Virus record (IMG/VR): IMGVR_UViG_3300028920_000307
Coordinates: 1 to 20,636 of that record
DNA from: a virus
Direction: 5' to 3' (one strand)
DNA length: 20,636 nt
The notes under the pieces are model-generated. The model worked only from the letters and a program-made list of their open reading frames with translations. It did not search any database and had not been told where the DNA came from. The translations under genes were made by a program, and so were the position numbers. Positions within the stretch are counted from its first letter, which is position 1; each line of letters begins with the position of its first letter. Shown piece by piece: positions 1 to 7,812 of the stretch.

Positions 1-109
1 TCCATCTTTATACAAACTCTGATTTTAAAGGTCTACATTCCTATCCCTTTATACATTGTTAATAAGTGGATGTTAATACATTCAAAAAAAAAAATTAATA
101 TTGTAGAGA
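1..109 (+). other. AT-rich region upstream of the terminase genes
   Basis: This non-coding stretch precedes the small terminase gene. It contains three copies of TACATT (34-39, 52-57, 77-82) and a run of eleven A (84-94). TAATATTG (96-103) differs in one base from the Bacteroidota -7 element TAnnTTTG. However, I find no -33 TTG at proper spacing, and it would leave almost no leader before the ATG at 110. The position beside the terminase genes is where a cos or pac site could lie, but nothing here proves one. Confidence 0.3.
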
Positions 110-535
110 ATGACAAAGCCAATTACAGATTATACAATCCCGTCCGACATTGGAACGGAAGCGCGACAATACATGAAAGCGTTGTTAAAATCTTTGGACG
201 ATCAGGGTATTCAATGGAACGGCCTTGACAATGGTATACTGAATTTGATAGCTTACGAATATCATAAATTTGTAGAGTCGCGGGATTTAGTTATGAAAGA
301 AGGTTTTGTATTGAGGGAAAGAAACGCCAGGAATGCCGGCGTAACAAAACCCCACCCCGCTGTTAAAATCATGTATGATGCAACAAGTCAATTACGATTA
401 CTGTATATCGAATTTGGATTAACGCCAAAGTCACGGGGTAAAGTCGATGCCTTGCAGAGGCAATTGTTTAATGCTCCGTTGGCGCCTTTCATTCCAAATC
501 CTAATTCTAAAGAAGTAACAACGCCGCAAACATGA
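110..535 (+). CDS. terS: Phage terminase small subunit, P27 family
   Basis: This 141-residue protein is the likely DNA-recognition subunit of the packaging motor. It would bind the phage packaging site and hand DNA to the large terminase. The C-terminal half is typical of P27/Terminase_4 proteins: a KPHPAVKIMYDA segment (about residues 81-92), then a helix ending in LLYIEFGLTPKSRGKV (about 97-112). In this family that region ends in the conserved FGLTP-S-R pattern. Length fits the family. The stop overlaps the ATG of the large terminase by 4 bp (532-535), so the two are probably translationally coupled. The N-terminal DNA-binding part is not recognisable by eye. Assignment is strong because of motif and position. 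Confidence 0.88.
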   Translation: MTKPITDYTIPSDIGTEARQYMKALLKSLDDQGIQWNGLDNGILNLIAYEYHKFVESRDLVMKEGFVLRERNARNAGVTKPHPAVKIMYDATSQLRLLYIEFGLTPKSRGKVDALQRQLFNAPLAPFIPNPNSKEVTTPQT

Positions 536-2151
536 TAATTGATTACGTTGAAAAGGTAAAGAGCGGCGAAATACTGGCGTGCAAGTATGTCCGCCAGGCA
601 ATCGACCGCTTTGAAAAAGACCTGCAACGTGACCAATTTATCTTTATCCCTGAAGCGGCGGAGCGGGTAATTGATTTCTTTTCGAGACTTGAACATTTTG
701 CGGGTAAGTTTGAAGGTAAGAAATTTATACTTACCGATTGGCAAAAATTCGTTGTATATAACCTTTATGGTTTTTATTATAAGGACACGGGCCGCCGTAG
801 GTTTCGGACCGCCTATTTGGAGTTGGCCAGGAAGCAGGGAAAAACTGCCCTAGCCGCCGGCCTTTGTCTTTATCATTTGGTTGCTGATAATGAAGGTTCG
901 CCAGAAGTATTATTAGCGGCCAATTCCAGGGAGCAAGCAAATATAGCTTTTGACATTACCCGTAAATTCGCACGTCGCGCCGATCCAAACGAGCAATTTT
1001 TAAAGGTCCGCCGCAATGATATTCTTTTCGATGCCGCCGACGGCCTTTTAAAAGTCCTGGCCGCCGATGCCGATAAGCTTGACGGTTATAATTGTTCGTT
1101 CGCATTCGTGGACGAATACCACAGCGCACCAACGCCAAGGGTACGGGATGTTTTGCGATCCGGCCAGGGTCTCAGAACAAATCCAATGCTAATGACCGTT
1201 ACAACCGCCGGTTTTGATAAGTCTTTACCTTGCTATGAATTGCGTACCGTTTGCACCGAAATACTTAGCGGGACAAAAGTTGACGATTCTGTTTTTACAA
1301 TGATTTATACCCTTGACCAGGGCGACGACTGGCACGACAAAAAAACCTGGGTAAAGAGTAATCCTAATTTAGGGGTAACGGTTACGGAAGATTGGTTACA
1401 GGAGCAAGTTAACCAGGCGATAAATAACCCTTCCGACGAGGTGGGGGTATTAACAAAAAACCTCAATATTTGGTGTGACTCCGCCGAAACCTGGATACCT
1501 GACGTATATGTTTTAGAGGCAACCAAAGAAATAGACTTATCCATTTACGACAAACAACAGGTATATGTTGGCGTCGACCTGGCAACCAATTACGACCTGG
1601 CGGCGGTCTCATTCCTGGCAGAGGTCGACGGGATGAAATATTTTTATACCAGGTATTATTTACCTGCCGAGTCTTTGTTAACCAGGCCAGATAAAGAGTT
1701 GTACAAACAATGGCATAGAAAAAAACATCTAAATATAACGCCCGGCAATGTTACGGATTACAACTATATTACCCATGACATACTAAAATTTAATGAAGAG
1801 CATGACTGTTTTATAGTCATGATAGCTTACGATCCGTATAACTCGACGCAATGGGCAACCAGGTCGACGGAAGAAGGGTTACCCCTGGAAAAATATTCAC
1901 AGACAATTGGCAATTTTAACAAGCCAACAAAAGAATTTGAGCGCCTTATTTTGGGCGGGAAAATGTATATCGACGACAACCCGGTAAATCGGTTCTGCCT
2001 TCGTAACGTCGAGTTACGTCGGGATTGGAACGGTAATATTAAGCCTGACAAAAGCCAGGAGAAAAAAAAGATCGACGGGGTAATTGCTATGTTGCAAGCC
2101 CTGGCGATGTATCAAGAATATCATAGAGAGTACAATTTAAAGGTCTACTAA
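532..2151 (+). CDS. terL: Phage terminase large subunit (HK97-like, Terminase_1)
   Basis: This 539-residue packaging motor has an N-terminal ATPase and a C-terminal RNase-H-fold nuclease. The Walker A region is ARKQGKT (residues 99-105). Walker B ends in AFVDE (191-195) with D194 and catalytic E195. A TTAG motif follows at about 224-227, as in coupling motif III. The nuclease metal-site acidic residues are likely D349 (VGVDLA), D434 (IAYDP) and D515 (KKIDGV). The length is normal for an intact enzyme of this family. It overlaps the small subunit by 4 bp, and its last base is the first base of the portal start codon. It would act at the portal vertex, translocating DNA and cutting the concatemer. 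Confidence 0.95.
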   Translation: MIIDYVEKVKSGEILACKYVRQAIDRFEKDLQRDQFIFIPEAAERVIDFFSRLEHFAGKFEGKKFILTDWQKFVVYNLYGFYYKDTGRRRFRTAYLELARKQGKTALAAGLCLYHLVADNEGSPEVLLAANSREQANIAFDITRKFARRADPNEQFLKVRRNDILFDAADGLLKVLAADADKLDGYNCSFAFVDEYHSAPTPRVRDVLRSGQGLRTNPMLMTVTTAGFDKSLPCYELRTVCTEILSGTKVDDSVFTMIYTLDQGDDWHDKKTWVKSNPNLGVTVTEDWLQEQVNQAINNPSDEVGVLTKNLNIWCDSAETWIPDVYVLEATKEIDLSIYDKQQVYVGVDLATNYDLAAVSFLAEVDGMKYFYTRYYLPAESLLTRPDKELYKQWHRKKHLNITPGNVTDYNYITHDILKFNEEHDCFIVMIAYDPYNSTQWATRSTEEGLPLEKYSQTIGNFNKPTKEFERLILGGKMYIDDNPVNRFCLRNVELRRDWNGNIKPDKSQEKKKIDGVIAMLQALAMYQEYHREYNLKVY

Positions 2152-3350
2152 TGGCAAATTTATTTAAGAAAAATGTACGTGATTTAACGACCGACTTACT
2201 TACTTTTATGGGTTTGCCTTATGGCTTTGGCTCTGCGTCGTTGTCAAAAATGCAAGCAATGCAGTTGTCAACGGTATATCGTTGCGTCGAGGTTAAAAGC
2301 GACGCAATCGCAACGCCGACCATAATATTGCAGGACAAGACGCCGGGCGGCTGGGTTAAAAATAGCGAGGACGATTTATATAACATCCTGAATGTTGAAC
2401 CCTGCGTAACATATTCAAAAACCTGGTTAATGAAAATGTTGCAGATAAAAAAGGAATTGGAGGGTAACGGGTATGCCAGGATATACCGGGACGGTGCCGG
2501 CAACCCTACGTCAATAAGCCTTATTCTGGACCCTGTAAAAATCATTATCGACGCCGACGGCATTTTATATTACGTCATTCAGAAATACAAGCCTGAAATT
2601 ATTGAGCAGTCAGATATTATCCATCATATGAATTTCTCCTATGATGGTATTATAGGCGTTTCAACGTTAACGCATGCCAATAATGTTTTAAGCCTGGCCG
2701 ATGTAACGGATAGACATGCAAAGGGCTATTTCACAGGCGGCGGAAACGGGGCAATGATCATAAAGGTTGAAGGGAGTTTGGACGAAACAAAGGCGGCGCA
2801 AATAAAGGCCGACGTTGCGGCGGCCCTGGATGCAACCGACGGGGCGCCTAACTCGGCCCTGGTTATGGGTCCCAGGATGAGCGCCGAACCCTGGCCGGCA
2901 GTATCGGCAAGGGAGGCGCAAATGTTGGAAAGCCGCCGATTTAATATACCTGAGATATGCCGATTCTTTGGCGTATCGCCGGTAAAAGTTTTTGAAACAA
3001 GAGACAGTAAATACAATACAGTTGAGTCAATGCAGTTGGCTTTTCTTACCGATACGGCAGGGCCGGAATTTGCACGGCTGGAAAACGAATTTAATAGAAA
3101 ACTTTTTGGGCCTATGCGTCGGCGGTCCCGGCGTATAATGTTTGAAATAAGCGATCTTTTAAGGGCGGACCTTGACAGTACAAGCAATTACCGGCGCAAA
3201 ATGACCGAGATAGGGACATATACGGCCGACGACAACCGGGAATTTGTGGGGTTGCCCCGCTTTAATAAAGGGGCGTCGAACGTGCCAATGATGCCGGTTA
3301 ACTTACAACCAGTAAATTCAAAGAATTATGGAGAAAATGAAAGCGTATGA
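2151..3350 (+). CDS. Phage portal protein, HK97 family
   Basis: This 399-residue protein would form the dodecameric ring at one capsid vertex, through which DNA enters and to which the tail connects. Features seen are an STVYRCVEVKSDAIA segment near residues 40-54, typical of the start of the Phage_portal domain. A long central domain follows, with SYDGIIGVSTL (about 163-173). Toward the end, EICRFFGVSPVKVF and the AFLTDTAGPEFARLENEFNRKLF helix region resemble the stem and crown of HK97-like portals. Length is within the usual 380-450 residues. The 3' end overlaps the protease gene by 23 bp in another frame. Position between terminase and protease makes the call secure. Confidence 0.93.
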   Translation: MANLFKKNVRDLTTDLLTFMGLPYGFGSASLSKMQAMQLSTVYRCVEVKSDAIATPTIILQDKTPGGWVKNSEDDLYNILNVEPCVTYSKTWLMKMLQIKKELEGNGYARIYRDGAGNPTSISLILDPVKIIIDADGILYYVIQKYKPEIIEQSDIIHHMNFSYDGIIGVSTLTHANNVLSLADVTDRHAKGYFTGGGNGAMIIKVEGSLDETKAAQIKADVAAALDATDGAPNSALVMGPRMSAEPWPAVSAREAQMLESRRFNIPEICRFFGVSPVKVFETRDSKYNTVESMQLAFLTDTAGPEFARLENEFNRKLFGPMRRRSRRIMFEISDLLRADLDSTSNYRRKMTEIGTYTADDNREFVGLPRFNKGASNVPMMPVNLQPVNSKNYGENESV

Positions 3351-3963
3351 ACAGCGTTTTTTAACGCCTGAGATAACAGAATTACGGACAGACAAAAAGA
3401 CGGGTGTAATATCCGGCTATGCTATTGTCTTTAATTCCCGTTCTGTACTTCTCTACGGTCAGTTTTACGAAAGGATTGTACCCGAAGCCGTCGACGGCGT
3501 AATTGAAAAATCTGATTGTATGGCCCTTCTGGACCATAACCGTAGCCGGGGCATACTTGGCCGGTCGAAGTTTGGCGAAGGGACTTTAAAGTTAACGCCG
3601 GATAAAAAGGGCGTTTTTGCTGAGTTTACGCCGCCGGATACGGCCTTAGCCTCAGAGGTTGGCCAGTATATTGAGCGTGGAGAAATAGACTCTATGTCGT
3701 TTGAATTTTTCTTAGCAGAAAAGGGCGACCGGTGGGAAGAGATAAAGGGCGGGAAATATGAACGTACAATACTGAAATTCGAAGAGATACGGGATGTATC
3801 GTTAGTATTTCAACCGGCATACCCCGAAACAACGGCGGCAATACGGTCGTTGAATGAGTTTAGGGGCGTGGAAGAGCTAAAGCCGGCGCCTAAATTATCA
3901 TTGACTCAGCTAAATGAGTATTACGCAGAATTTGAAGAGACATTAAAACAATACAAAAAATGA
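3328..3963 (+). CDS. Prohead maturation protease, HK97 family (peptidase S78)
   Basis: This 211-residue serine protease is predicted to cleave the scaffold-like N-terminal delta domain of the capsid protein during head maturation. The likely catalytic histidine is H70 in ALLDHN, followed by GRSKFGEGTL. The nucleophile is S124 in IDSMSFEF. The RDVSLVFQPAYPETTAAIRS segment (about 152-171) is a hallmark of the S78 family and carries strand and helix elements of the herpesvirus-protease-like fold. The start at 3328 lies inside the portal gene, and an alternative in-frame ATG sits at 3337. The stop overlaps the capsid start by 4 bp, which keeps protease and capsid on one message. Confidence 0.92.
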   Translation: MEKMKAYEQRFLTPEITELRTDKKTGVISGYAIVFNSRSVLLYGQFYERIVPEAVDGVIEKSDCMALLDHNRSRGILGRSKFGEGTLKLTPDKKGVFAEFTPPDTALASEVGQYIERGEIDSMSFEFFLAEKGDRWEEIKGGKYERTILKFEEIRDVSLVFQPAYPETTAAIRSLNEFRGVEELKPAPKLSLTQLNEYYAEFEETLKQYKK

Positions 3964-5213
3964 AAACAAAGCAGGAATTAATTGAGGCCAGGGCCGCCAA
4001 AGTTGCCCAAATGGATAAGTTGGTAAAAGACGGACAAGGCGAATTGCGGACAATGACCGACGAGGAAAAGACAGATTTTGAAAACCTGGAAAAAGAGGTT
4101 AGAGATATTGACAAAGACCTAGAACGTATCCGTAGCCTTGAAAATATTAAGGGTGCAACGCCAATTGTAGCGCCGGCGATTATCAAGAAAGAAGAGGGTA
4201 AATTTAGCCTCCTTCGGAGTATCCGTAATATGGTTGAAGGGCGAAACCAGCACGACGCCGACGCCGTAGTACTTGATATGGGTAAATCGGATTCCAGGGA
4301 CGCCGGTATTTCCTCGCAGGTAGGTATTACTATACCCCTGGTAGACCACAGGCACGAACAGAGGGCCGACATTCTGGCAGGGACGGCAACGCAGGGGGCC
4401 GAGGTTGTCGCAACCGACGTTTTAAACCTCGTTGGACCGCTAAGAAATGCCCTGGTATTTTCTCGCTTTGGGGCAACATATCTTACCGGCCTGGTTGGAG
4501 ATGTGGACATACCCAGGTATGCAGGTAGTACGGCAGCATGGAAAGGCGAAGTTGCGGCAGCAGCGGACGCCGCCGGCGCCTTTGATGAACTGAGTTTATC
4601 ACCCCTGAGAATTACCGGCCTTTTGGATATTTCACGGCGTTTTTTGGTCCAAGACTCAGCCAATGCCGAGGCGTTGTTACGTGCCGACCTGGTTGCGGCA
4701 GTCGCCCAAGTCCTTGAGTCGACAGCATTGAGCGACGCCGCCGCAAGTGCCGGCGTTTCCCCTGCCGGATTGCTGGCAGGTACCCCGACATTTACAGGGG
4801 GTGTAATGACATTCGCCGAAGCCGTATCTTTGGAAACGGCAATCGACAACGCCAACGCAGCTACAAGTAATTTGGCGTATATTACAACGCCTTCGGTTCG
4901 TGGGTTGCTGAAATCAACGGCTAAAGTGGCGTCAACAGATTCGGTAATGATCATGAATGATAACACGTTGAACGGGTACCCCGTTGCGACGACTGTTAAT
5001 ATGGACGTTACAATGGGTACCGGTGCCGAGCATGGGATTGCCTTTGCGAATTGGTCACACCTTATTATTGGCCAATGGGGAGGCGTTGACCTAATCGTTG
5101 ATCCCTATTCCTTGGCGTCAACGGCCCAGGTAAGAATTACAGTAAATTCTTACTGGGATTATGTTTACAGGCATGACGATGCCCTTGCCTTTGGCGAAAC
5201 AGCATTATCATAA
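3960..5213 (+). CDS. Major capsid protein, HK97 fold with N-terminal delta domain
   Basis: This 417-residue coat protein would form the icosahedral shell. Residues 1-62 are charged and heptad-rich, predicted as a coiled coil, matching the delta domain that serves as internal scaffold and is removed by the neighbouring protease. The remaining part is Ala/Gly/Thr-rich with long strands. It contains ISRRFLVQDSANAEALLRADL (about 224-244) and a C-terminal NWSHLIIGQWGGVDLIVDPYS segment, which is typical of the P-domain in Phage_capsid family members. The leader is A-rich (ACAAAAAATG) with no Shine-Dalgarno sequence. An intrinsic terminator follows 33 nt after the stop. The exact protease cut site cannot be read from sequence. 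Confidence 0.94.
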   Translation: MKTKQELIEARAAKVAQMDKLVKDGQGELRTMTDEEKTDFENLEKEVRDIDKDLERIRSLENIKGATPIVAPAIIKKEEGKFSLLRSIRNMVEGRNQHDADAVVLDMGKSDSRDAGISSQVGITIPLVDHRHEQRADILAGTATQGAEVVATDVLNLVGPLRNALVFSRFGATYLTGLVGDVDIPRYAGSTAAWKGEVAAAADAAGAFDELSLSPLRITGLLDISRRFLVQDSANAEALLRADLVAAVAQVLESTALSDAAASAGVSPAGLLAGTPTFTGGVMTFAEAVSLETAIDNANAATSNLAYITTPSVRGLLKSTAKVASTDSVMIMNDNTLNGYPVATTVNMDVTMGTGAEHGIAFANWSHLIIGQWGGVDLIVDPYSLASTAQVRITVNSYWDYVYRHDDALAFGETALS

Positions 5214-5246
5214 TTAGTTGGGGTCTGGCGTTCATGGGCCGCAAAA

Positions 5247-5290
5247 AAACCGGGGTACGTAACGCCTGGCCCCGGTTTATTTAAACTTTT
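5247..5290 (+). terminator. Intrinsic terminator after the capsid gene
   Basis: AAACCGGGG (5247-5255) pairs perfectly with CCCCGGTTT (5270-5278) around a 14-nt loop, and a T-containing tail follows (ATTTAAACTTTT). It sits between the capsid stop (5213) and the next start (5296). It should end or attenuate part of the rightward transcripts after the capsid gene. Confidence 0.8.
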
Positions 5291-5295
5291 GAGAT

Positions 5296-5601
5296 ATGGC
5301 ATATCTGACATTGAACCAGGCTAAGAACCAATGTAATATCGACCTGGATTTTACCGACGACGATAATTATATCCTGGATCTTATTGATAAGGCGGAATTG
5401 GCGTTAGCGATAAAGATCAACGACGACCTGGCCAATCATGTTACCGGGAATGACCTAAATAAATACCTTTTGCACGGTATTCAATACCTCGTTGCTAACT
5501 GGTATGAATACAGGGAGCCGGTTGTAAATATCAATGTTCATGTTGTGCCGTATACCCTGGATAATATAATTGGTGACTTTTTTAACTATACCGTAGCATG
5601 A
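5296..5601 (+). CDS. Head-tail connector, HK97 gp6-like (phage_gp6/QLRG type)
   Basis: This 101-residue protein likely forms the adaptor ring below the portal. The N-terminal YLTLNQAKNQCNID segment followed by DDDNYILDLIDKAELAL (about 20-38) is the usual start of gp6-like connector proteins, which are small and all-helical. A second part with HGIQYLVANWYEYREP (about 54-69) matches the C-terminal helix pattern of the family. It begins 82 nt after the capsid stop, just beyond the terminator, and its stop overlaps the next ATG by 4 bp. The gene order portal-protease-capsid-gp6 supports the call. Confidence 0.85.
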   Translation: MAYLTLNQAKNQCNIDLDFTDDDNYILDLIDKAELALAIKINDDLANHVTGNDLNKYLLHGIQYLVANWYEYREPVVNINVHVVPYTLDNIIGDFFNYTVA

Positions 5602-5918
5602 GGGGCGGGGCATTACGTAGTAAGATCGTAATATACGAGCGTACCGACGTGAGAAATTCGGACTATGGGTCTACGGAAGAAACCTTTGCCGAATATCTGA
5701 CAACACGGGCGGAAGTTCGTTTTATGTCGGGAAACGAGGTATTGCAAAACGAAACAATTGCCAACGTTTCAACGGCGACCTTTATAATACGGTACCGGGC
5801 CGGTATCGACGAAAAAATGGAGGTTGAATATAACTCTGACAGGTATAACATAAAGGTCATTGAAGAAAATACCAGGAAAACAATGTTAAAACTAACGTGC
5901 CAAAAAATCGTTAACTAA
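5598..5918 (+). CDS. Head-tail joining / head closure protein (Phage_H_T_join-like)
   Basis: This 106-residue protein resembles SPP1 gp16-like stoppers. It starts with a GALRSKIVIYERTDVRNSDYG pattern, typical of this family (…LRxRIxIxxxxxxxDxxG…). AEVRFMSGNEVLQNETI and TATFIIRYRAGID follow, then a C-terminal YNIKVIEENTRKTMLKLTCQ strand region. The fold is a small beta barrel. It would bind beneath the connector ring and close the filled head. It overlaps both neighbours (4 bp upstream, 1 bp downstream). Confidence 0.87.
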   Translation: MRGGALRSKIVIYERTDVRNSDYGSTEETFAEYLTTRAEVRFMSGNEVLQNETIANVSTATFIIRYRAGIDEKMEVEYNSDRYNIKVIEENTRKTMLKLTCQKIVN

Positions 5919-6463
5919 TGCCCAGGACATACGCAGAAGCAAAAGGTAGAGCGGGAAGCATGCCGGCCAGGACGCCGACATGGAAGGGCGGAACGTTAAT
6001 GAAACTTGAGTCTTTCGGCATTCCTGAATTGGATGATCTTTGGAAAAAGTTAACGCAGGACCAGCAGCGTAATATTGAGGTTGCGGCTTGGCGTAAAGCC
6101 AGCAAGCCCATGTTAGCGGCGATTAAAGGTAATGCAACGTCTATGGTAGGGAGAGTAACTGGCAACTTATATAAATCCATTGGGTCTAGTCCGGTAAGGG
6201 GTAGGGCAATTTTAGAGTTGGGGATACGGAGGTTTCACCCTTGGACGGGTTATCATGGCCACCTTATTAACGACGGTACGATGGAAAGAATGACCGACGC
6301 CGGCGAGCGCCGGGGGGCCGTCGAAGGGACTAAATTTTTCGACCTGGCATACCAGGCGACGAAAGATCAGATCATTGATGATTACAGGGAAGGGCGTATT
6401 GAGGCGTTTCATAAAATGGTCCAGCGTGCCAATGCTAAAGCGAAATCAAAACGCAGGTTATGA
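5918..6463 (+). CDS. HK97 gp10-like neck / tail completion protein
   Basis: This protein has 181 residues from the ATG at 5918, or 154 residues from the ATG at 6000. The second start gives MKLESFGIPELDDLWKKL, a much more usual beginning for HK97-gp10/minor capsid proteins. The 27-residue extension is basic and looks unstructured. The body contains RKASKPMLAAIKGNA, then GRVTGNLYKSIGSSPVRG (about 68-85), the family core, and YHGHLINDGTMERM near the middle. I keep the long start because it overlaps the previous stop by one base (TAATG), but the short one is a real alternative. The product is probably part of the head-tail neck. Confidence 0.8.
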   Translation: MPRTYAEAKGRAGSMPARTPTWKGGTLMKLESFGIPELDDLWKKLTQDQQRNIEVAAWRKASKPMLAAIKGNATSMVGRVTGNLYKSIGSSPVRGRAILELGIRRFHPWTGYHGHLINDGTMERMTDAGERRGAVEGTKFFDLAYQATKDQIIDDYREGRIEAFHKMVQRANAKAKSKRRL

Positions 6464-6837
6464 TAGGTAAAGCGATATACAACTTATGTACGTCGATGTC
6501 CGGTTTAACGGCATTGGTAGGGCAAAGATTTTACCCCGTAGTAATGCCCGAAGGTACGCAAATGCCTTGCCTCGTTTGGCGTATTAGGGGTAACCCAGCC
6601 TATACAAAGTCGGGCGTTGGACATGAAGAAACGGACGTCGATTTTAGGATATTCGCCGGCGAGTATGACGACGCCATTGATATTTTTTTGGCTTTGCGGT
6701 CGGGCCTGGAAGATATACGGGGCGTTTATAATGGCGTTACTGTCTCAGGCGGCAGGATAACTAATTTTTTTGACGATTACGACCGGGAGGCGGCAGCCTT
6801 CTTTTTTGAGGTAACAATAAATTTTAAACATTCATAA
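6460..6837 (+). CDS. DUF3168-like tail terminator/completion protein
   Basis: This 125-residue protein is predicted to cap the tail tube and join it to the neck. It shows the DUF3168 pattern: an N-terminal helix followed by ALVGQRFYPVVMPEGTQMPCLVW (about residues 18-40). A central strand DVDFRIFAGEYDDAIDIFLALRSGLE follows, and a C-terminal strand with DREAAAFFFEVTINF. It overlaps the upstream gene by 4 bp (ATGA), and the tail tube gene starts 2 nt after its stop. Motif and place between the gp10-like and tail tube genes make the role likely. Confidence 0.8.
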   Translation: MIGKAIYNLCTSMSGLTALVGQRFYPVVMPEGTQMPCLVWRIRGNPAYTKSGVGHEETDVDFRIFAGEYDDAIDIFLALRSGLEDIRGVYNGVTVSGGRITNFFDDYDREAAAFFFEVTINFKHS

Positions 6838-6839
6838 AA

Positions 6840-7412
6840 ATGGAAGTATTTAACGGATCAGATTTAATTTTAATGGTACATGACGGTGCCAATGATTACA
6901 AGCCCGTGGCCCATGCCAGAAGTCACCAACTTACGGTTACCAGGACAATACGCCCGGTATCATCAAAGTCCAGCGGCGACGCAGAAGAAAACGAATACGG
7001 GCGGTATAATTGGAGTATATCGGTGGAGGGGTTTACTTCTTATATTACCGATATTGCAAACTTCGATTTCTTTCTGGAAAAGCAATTGACAAAAGACAAA
7101 GTTGACCTTTTGTCGGTATTGCTGGATTATGAAACGAGCGGTAAGGCGCCGTTGGACGATGCAACCGACTATGTTGTTCGGGATGCAACGGGAAATGATA
7201 ACATCGACTCGGCAACGACGACGATAGAAACGACCGACGACAATTTTGCAATGACGTCGGTAATTTCTACAATTACGCCAAAGGCGAATTGGGGCGAGGC
7301 GGTAATTGAAACGGTGGAAAAGACCGGCGGCGACGACGACAACCCAACGTTTTCGATTTCCTTCAAAGGCAATGGGCCGTTGTATCGTTTCGATATTGCA
7401 GCATACGCATAA
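6840..7412 (+). CDS. Major tail tube protein
   Basis: This 190-residue protein would polymerise as stacked hexamers to form the tail tube. It starts MEVFNGSDLILMV and has a LTVTRTIRPV strand, NEYGRYNWSISVEGFTSY (about 51-68) and a late VEKTGGDDDNPTFSISFKG stretch (about 158-176). This is the strand-rich layout of TP901-1-type major tail proteins. A clear paralogue is encoded at 11864-13201. Over the first 110 ungapped residues I count 64 identities, and even the first 23 bases are the same. A strong terminator follows its stop, as for the capsid gene, which fits high expression. Confidence 0.9.
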   Translation: MEVFNGSDLILMVHDGANDYKPVAHARSHQLTVTRTIRPVSSKSSGDAEENEYGRYNWSISVEGFTSYITDIANFDFFLEKQLTKDKVDLLSVLLDYETSGKAPLDDATDYVVRDATGNDNIDSATTTIETTDDNFAMTSVISTITPKANWGEAVIETVEKTGGDDDNPTFSISFKGNGPLYRFDIAAYA

Positions 7413-7447
7413 AGATAGTTTTTCTCTTGATAGTTTAGTGGTATTAG

Positions 7448-7482
7448 CCTGGCCGGTATTTAGGGGCCGGCCAGGTTTTTTT
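7448..7482 (+). terminator. Intrinsic terminator after the major tail gene
   Basis: CCTGGCCGG (7448-7456) and CCGGCCAGG (7467-7475) form a perfect 9-bp GC-rich stem with a 10-nt loop, followed directly by seven T (7476-7482). It lies 35 nt after the major tail stop and 21 nt before the chaperone start, so it likely reduces read-through into the chaperone and tape measure genes. Confidence 0.9.
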
Positions 7483-7483
7483 A

Positions 7484-7492
7484 AACAACAAA
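7484..7492 (+). promoter_or_regulatory. Leader motif AACAACAAA, 11 nt before ATG 7504
   Basis: AACAACAAA is followed by exactly 11 nt and then the ATG of the tail chaperone gene. The related AACAACTAA stands at the same distance from four other starts (16418, 17094, 17435 on plus; 20130 on minus). It has no resemblance to a Shine-Dalgarno sequence and may be a translation-initiation element. Confidence 0.5.
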
Positions 7493-7503
7493 AAATTGAT
7501 ACA

Positions 7504-7812
7504 ATGGAAGCAGTGTTAAAAAGGTATAATTATAAAGGCGGATCGTATTATTTTACGTGGAATTTTGCCGCCGGCATAGCATATGAGGAAATGATTGGCG
7601 ACGTAGTTGACAATGCAAAAACAACAAGGGAATTAGCGGCGATATTGTATTTCGGTACGATAGAAGGCATGTATGAGGTTGGACAGCCCATAGATGTATC
7701 CTTTGACGATTTTACCCATCAAGTCGGCATGGAAGCCATACAAAAAGTATTTAGAGATGTAAGCCCAAAAAAAAAGCGTTGGTGGAAGAGGACCAGGGCG
7801 GCGAAAAGATAA
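7504..7812 (+). CDS. Tail assembly chaperone, G-like (unshifted product)
   Basis: This 102-residue protein starts at ATG 7504, which follows the terminator and an A-rich leader. The same frame is open further upstream, but only through the preceding gene and the terminator hairpin. It sits between the major tail and tape measure genes, where lambda-type G/GT chaperones are encoded. These bind the tape measure and recruit tail tube subunits. Visible features are an aromatic-rich N-terminus (KGGSYYFTWNF), a helical middle and a highly basic C-terminus (SPKKKRWWKRTRAAKR). The lysine run is encoded by A AAA AAG, a classic -1 slippery heptamer (7770-7776). Family similarity is not evident by eye, so the call rests on position and slip site. 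Confidence 0.8.
   Translation: MEAVLKRYNYKGGSYYFTWNFAAGIAYEEMIGDVVDNAKTTRELAAILYFGTIEGMYEVGQPIDVSFDDFTHQVGMEAIQKVFRDVSPKKKRWWKRTRAAKR

Noticed and set aside
2726-3187. A 153-codon minus-strand frame opposite the portal gene
   Set aside because: No recognisable features; shadow of the portal reading frame.
3890-4966. A 358-codon open frame on the minus strand opposite the capsid gene
   Set aside because: Its translation is low-complexity Ser/Ala/Arg-rich, as expected from the reverse strand of an Ala/Asp/Gly-rich gene, and it lies fully over the well-supported capsid protein.
7306-7503. Upstream extension of the chaperone G frame
   Set aside because: It runs through the end of the tail tube gene and the terminator hairpin. 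ATG 7504 has a good A-rich leader.
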